64,000 bases of DNA, from positions 1,181,001 to 1,245,000 of the forward strand of contig WPIO01000107.1 of NCBI GenBank assembly GCA_009760855.2, read 5' to 3'. The notes under the pieces are model-generated. The model was given only the letters and a program-made list of their open reading frames with translations. It did no database searches and was not told the origin of the DNA. Position numbers and translations under genes: made by a program. How positions within the stretch are numbered: the stretch's first letter is position 1; each line of letters opens with the position of its first letter. This DNA is from Cristatella mucedo. Lineage: Eukaryota > Bryozoa > Phylactolaemata > Cristatellidae. Positions 33,411 to 44,895 of this stretch are shown here, piece after piece.

Positions 33411-33419
33411 GAGGGGAGG
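33411..33419 (+). promoter_or_regulatory. copia polypurine tract
   Basis: GAGGGGAGG lies directly 5' of the 3' LTR, the position of the primer for plus-strand DNA synthesis. Confidence 0.8.
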
Positions 33420-33828
33420 TGTTAGCTGAATCGGCTTCACAGCCAGTGTGCCGAGCGGTTTTGCCTTGACCGGAGTACAGAACTGGCTGACTCAGGACGC
33501 CACGTCTCTTTTCGGAGCTGCAAACCACTGCTAATTTGCTGAGTATCAAGTGTACCTAGGCCAATGGGCCTCTGCCTAGGCCACTCGATGACCTTTTATC
33601 AGAGTGTGATAATCAAGAGAAGCCAATAGCATTCAGATCTATTAGCATGATGTCTTACAAAGCCACTGGTGTTAGTTTAGGACAATTATATATTGGACCT
33701 ATTTGTCACTTATCCTTAGTTGGTATTTCATACGGTCCAAGTTCTGTTCATCGGCTGCATTTTTAAGCTATTGTAGTTTTCTCGACCATTGACTAGCGAT
33801 TGACTTAACGTCAGCACTGCGTCTCACA
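33420..33828 (+). repeat. copia 3' LTR
   Basis: It begins TGTTAGC and ends TCTCACA, so it keeps the TG...CA termini. It is homologous to 30507-30918 over the whole length. Confidence 0.88.
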
Positions 33829-34118
33829 CGTAACACCTAGATTTCGTGCGAAATAAACAATAGATCGCTGACAGTGCCAATTTGGGTCTTAGTCTTTCCA
33901 ATTTCTGAATCACACTTGGTTTACCAGTTGCAAGTAAGTTGGTTTCTTCCTTATTCAATTTGAGCAAATATGACGCCTTCCACACGCGAATGTCATTGTT
34001 ACATGCAGCAAAGGAGATGAGAGAATTCGACGTGTTCAAGGGCTACAAGGGATCAAATCAAAGGTGCCTATGAGTGTCATTCCCATAGAAGTGAAAGCCT
34101 AGAGATTGTGCTCGGCTT
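33829..34118 (-). mobile_element. LINE-A, right part of copy split by Ty1/copia
   Basis: It continues the minus-strand LINE-A of 29812-30506 through the region coding LVMGKPS and the stretch just before YADD. It ends where plus-strand LINE-A pieces begin. Confidence 0.85.
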
Positions 34119-34172
34119 ATGCTCCAAAATCTGTAACACACTCCCGACTTGCGTCACGACATCCCCCAACTT
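34119..34172 (+). repeat. small LINE-A piece
   Basis: About 54 bp corresponding to the YAPKAWNSLPT region, out of order before the next LINE-A. It is a rearrangement scar or separate fragment. Confidence 0.55.
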
Positions 34173-35119
34173 ACTAGTTAAGGGCAAACCCAGCGTGATT
34201 TAGAAATTGGAAAGGCTGACTCTCCAAATTGGCTCTGCCAGCATATCTCCAGTTGCATCAGCTCGAAATCTAGGTGTCATATTCCAAAGCGACCTCTTGT
34301 TAGACGACCATATCAGCTCCACAGTCAAATCCGCCTATTTTCACCTTCATAACATTGCTGAAATTCGGGCTTGTTTAGATAAGGATACCACGTCCAAGTT
34401 GGTCCATGCATTCGTGACATCTCGACTTATGCAACTCACTGCTTACTGGCCTACCAGCATGTGCGATCAGGCGATTGCAGCTGGTGCAAAACTCTGCAGT
34501 TAGGCTTTTCTGTCGTGAGCGTCGCAGTTGCCACATTACTCCACTTCTCGCCGACCTGTACCGGCTACCAGTCAAGCAACGGATTGACTTCAAGGTTTTG
34601 TCGCTCACTTTTAGGTCCCTTCATTCTATGGCTCCAGCCTATCTCTCCGACATACTCCCCCATTAGGCCAAGCATCGTACCAACTGCTTTTCGGAATCCA
34701 ACAGTCTACAAATACCTCGTACAAACCTTAAATCCTTTGGAGACCGTGCATTTAGTTCGTATGCTCCCAAAGTCTGGAACTCCCTCCCAACCTGCGTCAG
34801 AACATCCCCTGACCTGACCACATTTAAAAGGAACTTATAAGCACAGCTATTTAGGACAGCATTTAGTGGGTCTCTGTGATTCGTCCTTCACGTGCTTATG
34901 CGTGCTGACACTGTGCATGCTGCCACTAACCACATTTGCATGCTGACCCTGTGCATGTCACCCCTGACCATGTTATTCATTTTGTTCGTTTTTCAAGCAT
35001 GATTTTACTTACCATTTAATTGCATTTCCTTTTGCAGCAAATGTAAATCGCCTAGAAAGAGATTAAGTTCTCTGAGGGCGCTTTATCAAGTACATTATTA
35101 TTCTTATTATTATTATTAT
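34173..35119 (+). mobile_element. LINE-A 3' half, rather young
   Basis: It runs from the LLVMGKPS region through the whole C-terminal domain, 3' UTR, stem-loop (about 35045-35085) and an (ATT)n tail to 35118. A small deletion near 34425 shifts the frame (VTSRLMQL instead of VTSRLDFCNS). Confidence 0.9.
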
Positions 35120-35122
35120 ACG

Positions 35123-35420
35123 TTGACCACAGTAAAAAACTAAAATGCATGTATTTATCACAGCATTTACTGGGTCCCTGTGATTGTGATTTGTCTTTTA
35201 TGTGCTTATCCTTGCTGACTCTTTTTTTGCTGCCAATAACCGTGCTTGCATGCTGACCCTGTGCATGTCACCCCTGACCATGTTATTCTTGTTATTTATC
35301 GAGCATGATACCAAATACTATTCGATCGTGCTTCCTTTGCAGCCAACGTTAAGCGCCACAAAAGAGAGTTATTTCACTGAGGGAGCCGCTTTATTAGATG
35401 TATTTTTATTTTTTGACTTT
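35123..35420 (+). mobile_element. LINE-A 3' UTR fragment
   Basis: An older 3' end directly after the previous copy, with degraded stem-loop (AAGCGCCACAAAAGAGAGTT...GGGAGCCGCTTTATT). Confidence 0.75.
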
Positions 35421-35936
35421 GACTGTAACCACCTCCGTTTGATCGATAAATACCAGGCACAATTCTTACTCTTACTTAAGAGGTCACTATTGTTGGGTTA
35501 TCAAATTTAGGTTAACTGATGCACCACCCACAGTCAATTCGTACCGTCATATTCACTAAGTGAAATATATTGGCTATGCTATTGCTTTTCTTAAAATTCT
35601 ATCGTTGTGCTGGTTGTAGACATTAAATGGAATTCAAAAGTTTCAATGAAGCGGCATCCACTCTTTTGCAGCTTACAGATCATCAAACTTTCCGTGTGTC
35701 GTTCGCGGCTATTTATATGCTGCTCACTTCCACAACTGGCCTCTTGACTTAGCTATTTTTCTCGCCAGCATGACCATGTTACTGGTAAAATGGACTGCCT
35801 TCCTAAGTTGCTGAACTGGAATCTTGGTCACAAAAGATAATTTTCCATGGATGCCTGTTGAAAATTGACCTTGGATGAAGAATTATAAGCTATCCAGTTA
35901 TTCCCAACACCACAAATCAGAACTATATATTTTTAA

Positions 35937-36028
<92 letters not shown>

Positions 36029-36700
36029 AGATATCATATAAACCATGAAGCTCCACCCTACCACCATTGACCTTAATCTCTATCGTTAAAGGCCAGCACC
36101 TTAACCTCTACTCATGTTGGGCTATTTATTGTGAGTTCTTAGGTCCACGTTTGATCATTTTGAACTAAAACTAGTTGAAATGCAAAAAAATTTAAACATT
36201 GAATAATCTTAACAAATGAACCATTTATAATCATTCTTAAAATAGAATAAAATTTTAAGAACAGCAAAGAATTTTTAGTTGGCTCAGTTACTATAATCTA
36301 AATTTTAGCATAGACTAATTGTCTGAATTTTTTAAGACCAATGATCAGAATTAACGGCAACAGAAATGTTTGAATACAATGAAAGCTGTATCGAAACAGA
36401 TAGCATTGACACTTTACTATGTTTAAATGCTTGCATGCGAGTATTCCTACTTCCCTCGTGCCATTGGGGAAACGAAAAAGTGGTGCGTTCAGAAGAGATG
36501 GCTCTTTTAGTGTATTTTTGCAAAGTTTCATAATCCAGAATTATTTGTAAAGGCAGCTAGCTGCGTTAGCATTAAGTAAACTTTGCATGTGGAATAGAAT
36601 AATAGGCTGACCAAAAGATTCTTTGATTTAAAAACGACGCTTCAGCTAGAGAAATAGGGCAACAGCAGATTCAAACATAGACAACGATGATGGAACACAC
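35421..36700. other. probable gene A intron, nothing else recognised
   Basis: AT-rich. It contains the (GT)n tract listed separately and a minus-strand open stretch at 36298-36531 without domain signature. Confidence 0.35.
35934..36025. repeat. (AT)n(GT)n microsatellite
   Basis: A short AT run followed by about 38 GT units. Confidence 0.97.
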
Positions 36701-36871
36701 CTCCCTGATACGATGCTGACTGATGGTCTTCACTGACAATAAGACGCAAGACTCTGGAGAAGAATCCAGCATTCATGGTGGCATCAGTGTAGGAGGGGTA
36801 TAGAGGACAATCAGTTGATAAGATAGCTGTGTTGTAGGATCCGGCTTTCCATCCAGTGCAGTATCCCTCGA
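36701..36871 (-). CDS. gene A exon, possible SEA-like domain core
   Basis: A 171-bp stretch (minus) starts after ATTCTTGTTTCTTAG and ends before a GTGTGT donor. It gives two bases, 56 codons and one base (phase 1 in and out). The residues begin EGYCTGWKAGSYNTAILSTD and include NAGFFSRVLRLIVSEDHQ. The GS followed by alternating hydrophobics resembles the GSV strand of SEA domains, and two cysteines suggest an extracellular location. Both entry and exit phases fit the exons at 47336 and 48484. It shows no transposon similarity. The donor is non-ideal. SEA domains sit in mucin-like and adhesion proteins at the cell surface. That function is inferred only. Confidence 0.6.
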
Positions 36872-37130
36872 CTAAGAAACAAGAATCAAAGTGAAAAGTT
36901 TTGTATTATTTTCCATTAACTTTATGATTTTCAAATATCAGCACCCAATAGCAATTAAGATAAAATAAGTACTCAATTTTTTTGCGAACTGGAAAAGTTG
37001 ACTGACAATGCAAGAATAGTTTGCTTCAGATAAGTCATCACAGTGATATGATTAATTCAGAGCTGATGGCGTTATCAGTAGCTTTCAAGTAAATAATTAT
37101 GAGGAGCTTACAAATGCCTCACAGCCTCAT

Positions 37131-37889
37131 TGCTAAAATTAGGGCTTGTTTAGATAAGGATACCACGTCCAAGTTGGTCCATGCATTCGTGACATCTCGT
37201 CTCGACTTCTGCAACTCACTGCTTACAGGCCTACCAGCATGTGCGATCAGGCGATTGCAGCTGGTGCAAAACTCTGCAGCTAGGCTTGTCTGTCGTGAGC
37301 GTCGCAGTTGCCACATTACTCCACTTCTCGCCGACCTGCACTGGCTACCAGTCAAGCAACGGATTGACTTCAAGGTTTTGTCGCTCACTTTTAGGTCTCT
37401 TCATTCTATGGCTCCAGCCTACCTTTCAGATATACTACCCCATCAGGCAAAGCATCGTACCACTCGCTTTTCGGAATCCAACAGTCTAGAAATACCTCGT
37501 ACAAACCTTAAATCCTTTGGAGACCGTGCATTTAGCTCGTATGCTCCCACAGCCTGGAACTCCCTCCCGACCTGCATCAGAACATCCCCTGACCTGACCA
37601 CATTTAAAAGAAACTTAAAAACATACCTATTTAGGACAGCATTTAGTGGGTCCGTGTGATTCTTCCTTGATGTGCTTATACGTGCTGACACTGTTCATGC
37701 TGCCACTAACCACATTTGCATGCTGACCCAGTGCATGTCACCCCTAACCATGTTATTCATTTTGTTTGTTTTTCAAGCATGATTTTACTTACTACTCTAT
37801 TGCGTATCACTTTGCAGCAGATGTAAAGCGCCTAGAAAGAGATTAAGTTCTCTGAGGGCGCTTTATCAAGTGCAATATATTATATTATT
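37131..37889 (+). mobile_element. LINE-A 3' fragment with intact C-terminal frame
   Basis: A young copy. The 37099-37659 frame (186 codons, the first ~10 from host DNA) is uninterrupted through KIRACLDKDTTSKLVHAFVT, RERRSCHITPLLADLHW, LPHQAKHRTTR and AFSSYAPTAWNSLP to FSGSV. The 3' UTR and a perfect stem-loop (37825-37864) follow, then a TATATTATATTATT tail. There is no reverse-transcriptase catalytic core, so it is dead on arrival by 5' truncation. Confidence 0.92.
37825..37864 (+). promoter_or_regulatory. LINE-A 3' stem-loop, reference example
   Basis: The outer stem AAAGCGCC/GGCGCTTT is perfect over 8 bp. The inner stem is AGAGA/TCTCT around a TTAAGT loop. Confidence 0.85.
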
Positions 37890-38189
37890 ACAGCTAAAGT
37901 TACAGTAGGCAGCATCCAGAACCTATTTTCCTTGTGTCAGTATATGAATTTATATTTTTTATAGCATTTAGTTTACCATCAATGAGGTGGGATATAATGT
38001 TCCGTGCATTAACGCCTTCGGAAAATCTACAATCAACCAATAGTTTTACTGTTTTTAAGATCTCTAAATGGATAGAATTTATTTTCGAGAGCTTGATTAT
38101 AAGCGGATGAGATACAGTACGATTTGATGGCTATTTTGTACGTATGTTTCTTAACTGGCCCCATGAAACCAAAGCGACAGAATAAATAA
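37890..38189. other. nothing recognised
   Basis: AT-rich spacer. Confidence 0.35.
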
Positions 38190-38360
38190 ATACTAGCTGA
38201 TTTAGCAGCCTCTTTTTGTGTAGCGACAGAAGAGACTTGACAGCTATCAACACCGCTTGCAGTGGCGATACAGGATTGCCCACCACAGGATTCGAACCCT
38301 CGACCTCGGGGCCGATGCGTGAAAATCAATCGTCTTACCTAGTGAACCATTACGGCTCAC
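38190..38360 (-). mobile_element. SINE1 copy
   Basis: Minus strand: head with A box and B box (the GGATTCGAACCC stretch on plus, 38287-38298, is its complement), body hairpin, and an AATAAATAAAT end at 38178-38190. Confidence 0.85.
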
Positions 38361-40384
38361 CAAGAAGCCGTTCCTAAAAATATACCTCTGATTCAATGTA
38401 TGCATCCAGTTTTTATCCAAGGGAACTAAAATGCCAAGGCTGCAGATGAGCATTCAACTGCAAAGATGGAGACAGGAGTTGCCCTCGCTAGTTTAAATCG
38501 GATTAGCAGTTACAATTCCTGTCAAAGTTGAAGCAGTAATATTTCCGTTTACATTTGGAAGTGTATAAAGAATTATTATGTTTACTTCTTAAGAAGTGAA
38601 AAAACCATTCTTGTATTACATCAAGATAAGAATTGAGACCCTTGTTTTGATTCGGAAGTAGAGTTGGTATACTTAAGGTCCTTCAAAATTAGCTTTTAGC
38701 TTCTAATCTTAAGGTAGGACAAATAGTAATTAATGTTACTCTCCTTTGATTAAATAATATGCTGAATTTGGATTATTATTAAGGCTATGTACAGATTACA
38801 TCTTCCGAGTTTTGAACTTGTTACTCAATGTGCTTTCTAGATTTATCCTTCTGAGAAAAATAGTTTCATGTGCATTGTAGTTATACAAGTTAAGCTCTTA
38901 AAGTAAAACAAAGTAAATCAATTAACACAGCTGTTTCAAGCTTTTGCTTACCATTCTTAGCTGCTTTTATTTTTGAAAAACACATCAGTGTGTCTATTCA
39001 ATTGCATCTGGCTTGCATAGTCGCAAGAAAAACTTATCTAGAACATTGGTAAGTTTCATTGTGTAGCCTTCCGTGACCCCGTGAAGAGTTTTATATCACT
39101 AAGGCTCATTACAAATGAACTAGATATAATTACATTAGGACAGCTTGCTTATCAGAGCTATAGGCACCGAATTTATTTATCGGTTTTCTTCATTGTTGTC
39201 TTGCAGTGATGCGCTTAAATTGAATTGTCTAGGCACATGGCTCTTTCGTTCAGTTGTTCGCCGAGCTTCGAACTCTCAGTATCATTGACGGTTCTTAAGT
39301 GTAATCTTTCTCTAGGGAAATTGAAATGATCTTCATTAAAATGATTTTGACTTCCCTACTTTTACTTGTGCAATTATTTTTTAATTTACAATCACCGACT
39401 ATCAAAAATTATTGACTTCTGCTCACTGGGAATTCAAATAACAGTAACGCGTTATGCAGGAAATACATGGACGCTGTGAGAAATTACAAATTGTCAGATT
39501 AAAGGTGAAACTTAATTTTTAATCGCATTTTGGATGAGTTTGCATAATTCAAATAATTGTTCACCCTTCCTTTGCTTCATATTAGTTCAATAATCATCCT
39601 TCATTTTTCTTCATGCATATCAAGCACGTCTAAAGAATTGGTTTAGTAGTATTTTGAGAACGTACTTGTCCATCTGTATATGGCCAACTGTCAGTAGAAC
39701 AACGCGCTGGAAATTAGGACCAGTTTACTCCGGAGCATTTCATCCTACCATTTTATACGTTTGTGACGTTACTTTAAGATTACTGAGCTGAGTTTAACTC
39801 AGGACGTCCGGCTTGTATCATTGAGTCATATGCCGCTACCAGCGGAGCCAGGACTTTCATCTATAGCGGCGAAAGTCTGCACATTTTAATAATGTATAAA
39901 GGGAGAAAGACACGCCATATTTTCAGTTAGACAATAGTTTAATAAGGAATATTAATTGCTATTTCTAGTGCAAATAGTATTGTACATTATACACTAACTC
40001 GACGGTCTCTCTTCGAGTAGAATTAAAACACAATTTCATCAGTGGCGAATGTCGTTGTGTAAACATTGGAGTGGCCAGGGTCACTGCCTCCCTGCATGGG
40101 GTAGAACAATCCCTGCTCTTGGTGGCTCCGCTACAAGTCTTATACTGAATCGTTTAATTCGGTAGCTCATCTGGCCTGTCATAAATCAGCAACCTAGCCT
40201 CTAAAATGCAGCTATCTGGTATTTGTTCAGATGTCTTCTTTACATAAAAAATTAAAGTTGGCCTCAAGATGTTGTATCTGCATTATACTTAGCGGAAACC
40301 AGGCTGGGCAAGCACTTCTCCCAATTATGCGACACATATCCACAAGTAAATAACTTTTATAATGCATTTTGACGGGTTTATCAT
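38361..40384. other. nothing recognised
   Basis: Two kilobases of AT-rich, apparently unique DNA. A plus-strand GTAAGTTT donor-like site at about 39048 has only a very short open stretch before it. Confidence 0.35.
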
Positions 40385-40465
40385 AAATAAAATAACAATA
40401 TAACAATAGTATTGCATTCTGAGAGAATTAATCTCTTTGTCGTCACTTTAAATATGTTGCCAATG
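40385..40465 (-). repeat. LINE-A tail-only fragment
   Basis: A degraded AAT-rich tail and stem-loop (TGCATTCTGAGAGAATTAAT, TCACTTTAAAT) lie directly against a LINE-B tail. Confidence 0.55.
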
Positions 40466-40467
40466 TA

Positions 40468-41015
40468 ATGCACTGTAATGTAATTTGTTTCCGTCTGTAA
40501 CTCCACAAAGCCGCAAACACTATGTGGATGCTTGGCAGGAAACTTTTGTATAGCACGCTAATAGCCGAAGCGGCTTTCGGTACGCATTCGGCAGTCAATA
40601 GACTTCATCACACGCAGCAAAAGGAAAGTGAAACCCTAGCAGATTCAGGAGAGCAAATGAAGTAGTGAGTAAAATGAAAGCAGCAGCTCTTGACGGCTTC
40701 AAAGGATGTGTCATAGTCGACAGCAGGAAAATACTCGTTGCGTAAGTATCGTGTAAGTAAGCTCCACAGTATAAGACATGCAGAGCAAAAGCTTTTGTCG
40801 CCAATGGTCTTTAGGTGGAGGAATTTGAACAGCTAAATTAATTTCCATACAGGACATGAGGGCACGAAGAGGCTGAAGCTGGTACAGCAGTTCAGCTGGG
40901 TATGGAGGAGCCAAGCCGTGGCCTTGGCCTTCTAGATCATCGTAAGATCCTTGCCCTGTATCCATTGACCAACGGCCGCCATTCTAGCTCTTTTAGTGAT
41001 CTTCACTGGCAGATC
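40468..41015 (-). mobile_element. LINE-B 3' fragment
   Basis: Minus strand: tail AATGTAATTTGTTTCCGTC, 3' UTR and C-terminal coding relic with many frameshifts. Confidence 0.8.
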
Positions 41016-41059
41016 GACTTAACCCTGTCATAACCGAGATTGCTTATGCTCCTTTGAAA

Positions 41060-42460
41060 AACCGGTCGTACCCAAGCCCTTCAAATTGGCCATACCGATA
41101 CTCGAAAAGCCTAGATTAGATACAGAGGTCCTTGCAACCTATCGCTCAGTTTAACTTCCTCTTCTTTTTCAAAGATTCTTGAAAATAAATTCACTAAGCA
41201 GCTGGATAGCACAAATTATAAACAAAATACAATTTCGGAACATTTCGGTCAGGGTTCAAGGGCATTCTACTAAAACTGCTCTCCTCCATAATAACAATGA
41301 CACTCTGTGCAGCAACGATGACGGGAATGTTATTGCCCTAGCTTACTAGATCTATCTAGATTAGCCTTTGATATCACCGATCACGATATCCTAGTTAAAC
41401 GATTGAGAACAACGATTGGTCTGGCAGACGTCTCAACCATAACACCGGAAACCGTCGGAATCTGTTGCAGCAACTGAAAAACTGAATGTTGCCTTTTGCC
41501 GGAATTCGATCATATATGTCGGGACTTGCTTGAAATTAAATGACCGTGGCACTAAACTGCTGTTAATATAGGAAACCCTAAGCGTGCGGCTGAATTAGAA
41601 AGTTTTGTTCTTCTAATAAATTATGCTGTTGTGTGACCATCATCACGTGCTCAAAATTTATGTTTCGTTTTCGATAGCTTCCTGAGTTTTAAAAGCTTCA
41701 TTCAAAAAACCGGCTCTACGGCTTGAAATTACGCCGTAGTCCTATTTAAGATAAGGACCTGCCTTCCATGTTGGCTTGACAAACACTTAGCTAGCTCCTT
41801 AGCTTTGTTTCAGCTTGATTATTGCAATTTCTTTTTGGCTTGGCTACCTAAAAGAGCAACTAGGCACCTGCAGCTGGTTTTGAATATGGCTGCATGGCCA
41901 GTTTTTATATCCCGGAGGTTTGACCATGTGTCTCCTTTGCTAAAAGAGATAGGATGGATGCCGGTTGAGCAACGGATACAGAGCAAAGTTCTTACGCTGA
42001 CCCACAAGGCCCGCCACGGCTATGCTCTTTCGTACCTAGCTGAACTGCTGCATCAGTTTCAGCCTGTTCGCGCCCTCAGGTCCTGTGTGGACAATAAATT
42101 AGCTGTTCCATTCCTCCACTTAAAGACAGTTGGCGACCGAAGCTTTAGCTCTGCAGGTCCTAGACTGTGGAACTCGCTTCCACAATTCTTACGCAACGAC
42201 AAGTACTCTCCTGCTACCGACTATGGCTCATCCTTTCTTGGTCGGTCCAGAGCTGCAACTTCCATGCTACTCACTACCTCAACTGCTCTCCTGACTCTGC
42301 TATGCTTCCCACATTCTCTTAGTCACATGAGATTAAGTTTGTTGGCTACCGTACGCGTACCGAAAGCCGATTAGGCTGTGAGTGTGCTATAAAAAACTCC
42401 TACCTAACACCCACACAGTCTTTACGGCTTTGTTTACAGATGGAAATACATTACATTCCA
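41060..42460 (+). mobile_element. LINE-B, reverse transcriptase to 3' end, internally deleted
   Basis: Plus strand. 41060-41560 covers reverse transcriptase motifs in a broken frame (SKILENKF-type, then DITDHDI). A jump of a few hundred bases follows. The 41805-42374 frame then holds THKARHGYALSYLAELLHQ and GDRSFSSAGPRLWNSLPQ, and the 3' UTR ends ACATTACATTCCATT. Confidence 0.85.
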
Positions 42461-42464
42461 TTAG

Positions 42465-42875
42465 CAAAACAGACGCATATTTAAACCTTTGTAATTTGCA
42501 AACTAGCCTAGCAGCCGTATTCATAGCCAGCTGTAGTTACCTAGCTGTTTTTTTGGCAGCCCGGTCAAAAGGGAATTACAATATTTTTGCCGAGACAGGA
42601 CTAAAGAGCAAGTTTAATTTTTTGCAGGCCACTGTGGAAGACCGTTCCTAATCTTAGATATGTACTCAAAGCCAAGGCTATCTGTAGAAGCAGTCTTCTT
42701 GCGAAGCTTTAAAAATAGAGGTAGCTGTCACAGGTGACACTTAAATTCCGAGCACATGATGTTCGCTCAATAGCACTACCTATTTACAAGAGCAAAGCCT
42801 TCTAGTCCAGCCATGTGGTAAGGATGTCCTATGAGCAGACGTTCAGCTCTATTGTCGTGTAGCTTCAAGAAGGAA
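42465..42875 (-). mobile_element. LINE-B fragment, opposite orientation
   Basis: Minus-strand middle part of LINE-B (the region coding the RNLGV stretch and SRLDYCNS) without tail, directly abutting the previous plus-strand copy. Confidence 0.75.
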
Positions 42876-42879
42876 GCAT

Positions 42880-43263
42880 GATCAAATTGTTGTAGTGGCA
42901 TGCTTGATAACATGATTGCAATAATGATATTGCATTAAGCGAAGCAATGCCTTAAGCGCAACATAGAAGTAACATGTACAAGGTTAGCATAGATATATGC
43001 TTACTTGCAGCATGCACATCAATACACATAAGCACACCTAGGAACATTAACAAAGACCCAGCAAATACCAAGATAGCAGATGCGTTTTAAGCTTTCTTTA
43101 AGTATGCTAAAGTAAGTCGATGTAAGGTCTGACGTCGGTCGGAAGTGATTTTTAGACTTAGGGCCATATGAACTAAAGGCAGGGTGTCCAAACGATTATT
43201 CAGAAAAGTGGGTGTTACGATGTTTTACCTGGCTTCATAATAGATCTGATAGGTAGGCTTGAG
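42880..43263 (-). mobile_element. old LINE-A, left part of copy split by the compound element
   Basis: A diverged minus-strand 3' UTR and C-terminal part ends at AGGTAGGCTTGAG. The family continues ...GAGCCATAGAATGAAGG, seen at 44299 as CTGAAGCCATATAATAAAC. Confidence 0.78.
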
Positions 43264-43335
43264 GGTTGTTGGACATTTCCCTCTGGACGTTTTTCCATCG
43301 ACATTTCCTCCCTGGTAGACCCAAGGACATTCCCC
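43264..43335 (+). repeat. left terminal inverted repeat of the compound element
   Basis: It contains three GGACATT-type subunits at roughly 30-bp spacing. It aligns with the reverse complement of about 44226-44298, with changes at roughly a third of positions by eye. Confidence 0.65.
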
Positions 43336-43401
43336 CGGAAATTTGGTCCGGGGGTAGGACATTTCCATTCTATGTTGATGAATATTTAACTAAGAATACA
43401 G

Positions 43402-43579
<178 letters not shown>

Positions 43580-43616
43580 TGCTCAATTTAATTAGAAGAA
43601 TGTATGGATTGGAAGG

Positions 43617-43860
43617 ATGGTTTCTAATGGAGCGAGCGACGGCGACAGTTTGAAGCGGCTGCGGCAGCGGCGAGCTATACAGTTCGATCCCGCGAGAGTT
43701 CTGTCCCGCTCGACGCTGCCTGGCACTTGTTCGTACCCGCCAAAGCGGACACCTGCTATGCCGTGCCGCTCGCTCCTGACAATGAGCGCTATGCCTCAGA
43801 AGCCTACTGAGTATAACTCGAGCTTAAGAGATCTAGTTACGCCATAATCCGCACTAATTA
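43617..43860. other. GC-rich core of the compound element
   Basis: Markedly higher GC than the surroundings, with CGGCGACAG and GCGGCAGCGGCGAG-type blocks. A 76-codon frame (43617-43847) has no recognisable domain. The base composition suggests a foreign or formerly promoter-like segment captured by the element. Confidence 0.4.
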
Positions 43861-43910
43861 AAGCACGAAATACGATAAAGGGTGGATTTAGGCGAGCGAG
43901 GCGCAGCCTT

Positions 43911-44226
43911 CCCTAAATCCTAAAACCTAAACACTAAACGCTGCAACCTTAAACCCTAAACCCTAAAAAACCTGAATTCTAAACCAAACCCTAAATCCTA
44001 AAACCCTGAACCCAGAACGCTCAACCCTAAACCCTAAACTCTAAACCCTAAACGCTATGCTCTAAAAACGCTAAACCCTTAATTCTAAACCCGAAGTTCT
44101 AAACCCAAAAAACGCTAAACCCTAAACCCTGAAAACCCTAAACCCTAAGTTCTAAACCTTAAATCCTAAAACGCTAGTTCCAAAACCTTAAAAACCCGAA
44201 ACCCTAAAACACTGAACATTAAACCA
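43911..44226. repeat. degenerate CCCTAAA (telomere-like) array
   Basis: About 315 bp in 7-bp register with roughly ten exact CCCTAAA units and many variants (CGCTAAA, TTCTAAA, CCTTAAA, CCCTGAA). The motif is the complement of TTTAGGG, the plant-type telomere unit, not the TTAGGG usual in animals. It is interstitial and decayed. Confidence 0.85.
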
Positions 44227-44298
44227 TATACCCGGGGGAATGCTCTACTCCAGAGGGGAAATGTTCGGGGGACGTCCAGGGGAAAACTTCCGTACCCA
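44226..44298 (-). repeat. right terminal inverted repeat of the compound element
   Basis: Complementary in order to the left terminus (see 43264-43335). Confidence 0.62.
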
Positions 44299-44545
44299 AG
44301 CTGAAGCCATATAATAAACAGGCCTAAAAGCCAGTTATAGAACCTTGAAGTAGATAAGTTGCTAGACTGACCCTACTGTAGGTCGGCGAAAAGCAGTGTG
44401 ACGTGGCTACTGCCATGCACACTACAGTCAAACAAACCTGCAGTGTTGCACCACCTGTAAGCGCCTGATGCCACAGTCTGGTAGATCAGCAAGCAGTGAG
44501 TTACAGAGGTTGAGAATGGATGTATTCAATGCATGGACCAATTTA
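44299..44545 (-). mobile_element. old LINE-A, right part of the split copy
   Basis: It continues 42880-43263 on the minus strand through the HITPLLADL and ACAIRRLQLVQN regions. Confidence 0.78.
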
Positions 44546-44573
44546 GATAGGTTATTCCTCTCTAAACCCCAAA

Positions 44574-44823
44574 CCCACGTTTTCTTGCAGCAGCTTTTGA
44601 TGCTATCGATCATTAAGTCTTCCTTGAGGGGTCTCATTTCGCCAGGGCTTCACTGGTACTGCTACTGTACTGCCATTGTCCAGGTTCTTTCTCAGTGAGA
44701 AATTCCAGAGTGATGTGATGTAAATGTTATGTGAATGGACAAAGATCATACGAGGAACCTCTGAAATATGGGATACCTCAGGGCTCTGTGCTCTCTCTTT
44801 TTCCATGGTTCCTAATCTCTCTT

Positions 44824-44895
<72 letters not shown>

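Larger units (their letters stand above)
30507..33828 (+). mobile_element. degenerate Ty1/copia LTR retrotransposon
   Basis: Two ~410-bp LTRs (30507-30918 and 33420-33828) flank remnants of gag, protease, the pre-integrase region and the start of reverse transcriptase, in the copia order. Most of integrase and of reverse transcriptase/RNase H is gone. A LINE-B carrying a SINE1 (32257-32865) interrupts the interior. The flanks show a worn target duplication (CATTA versus CGTAA, with CATGA/TATGA in intact LINE-A). By eye the LTRs agree at roughly three quarters of positions, so the insertion is old. Confidence 0.88.

Noticed and set aside
43911-44226. A true chromosome end or internal telomere fusion
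   Set aside because: Units are decayed, lie on one strand only and are flanked on both sides by the same LINE-A through the enclosing element.
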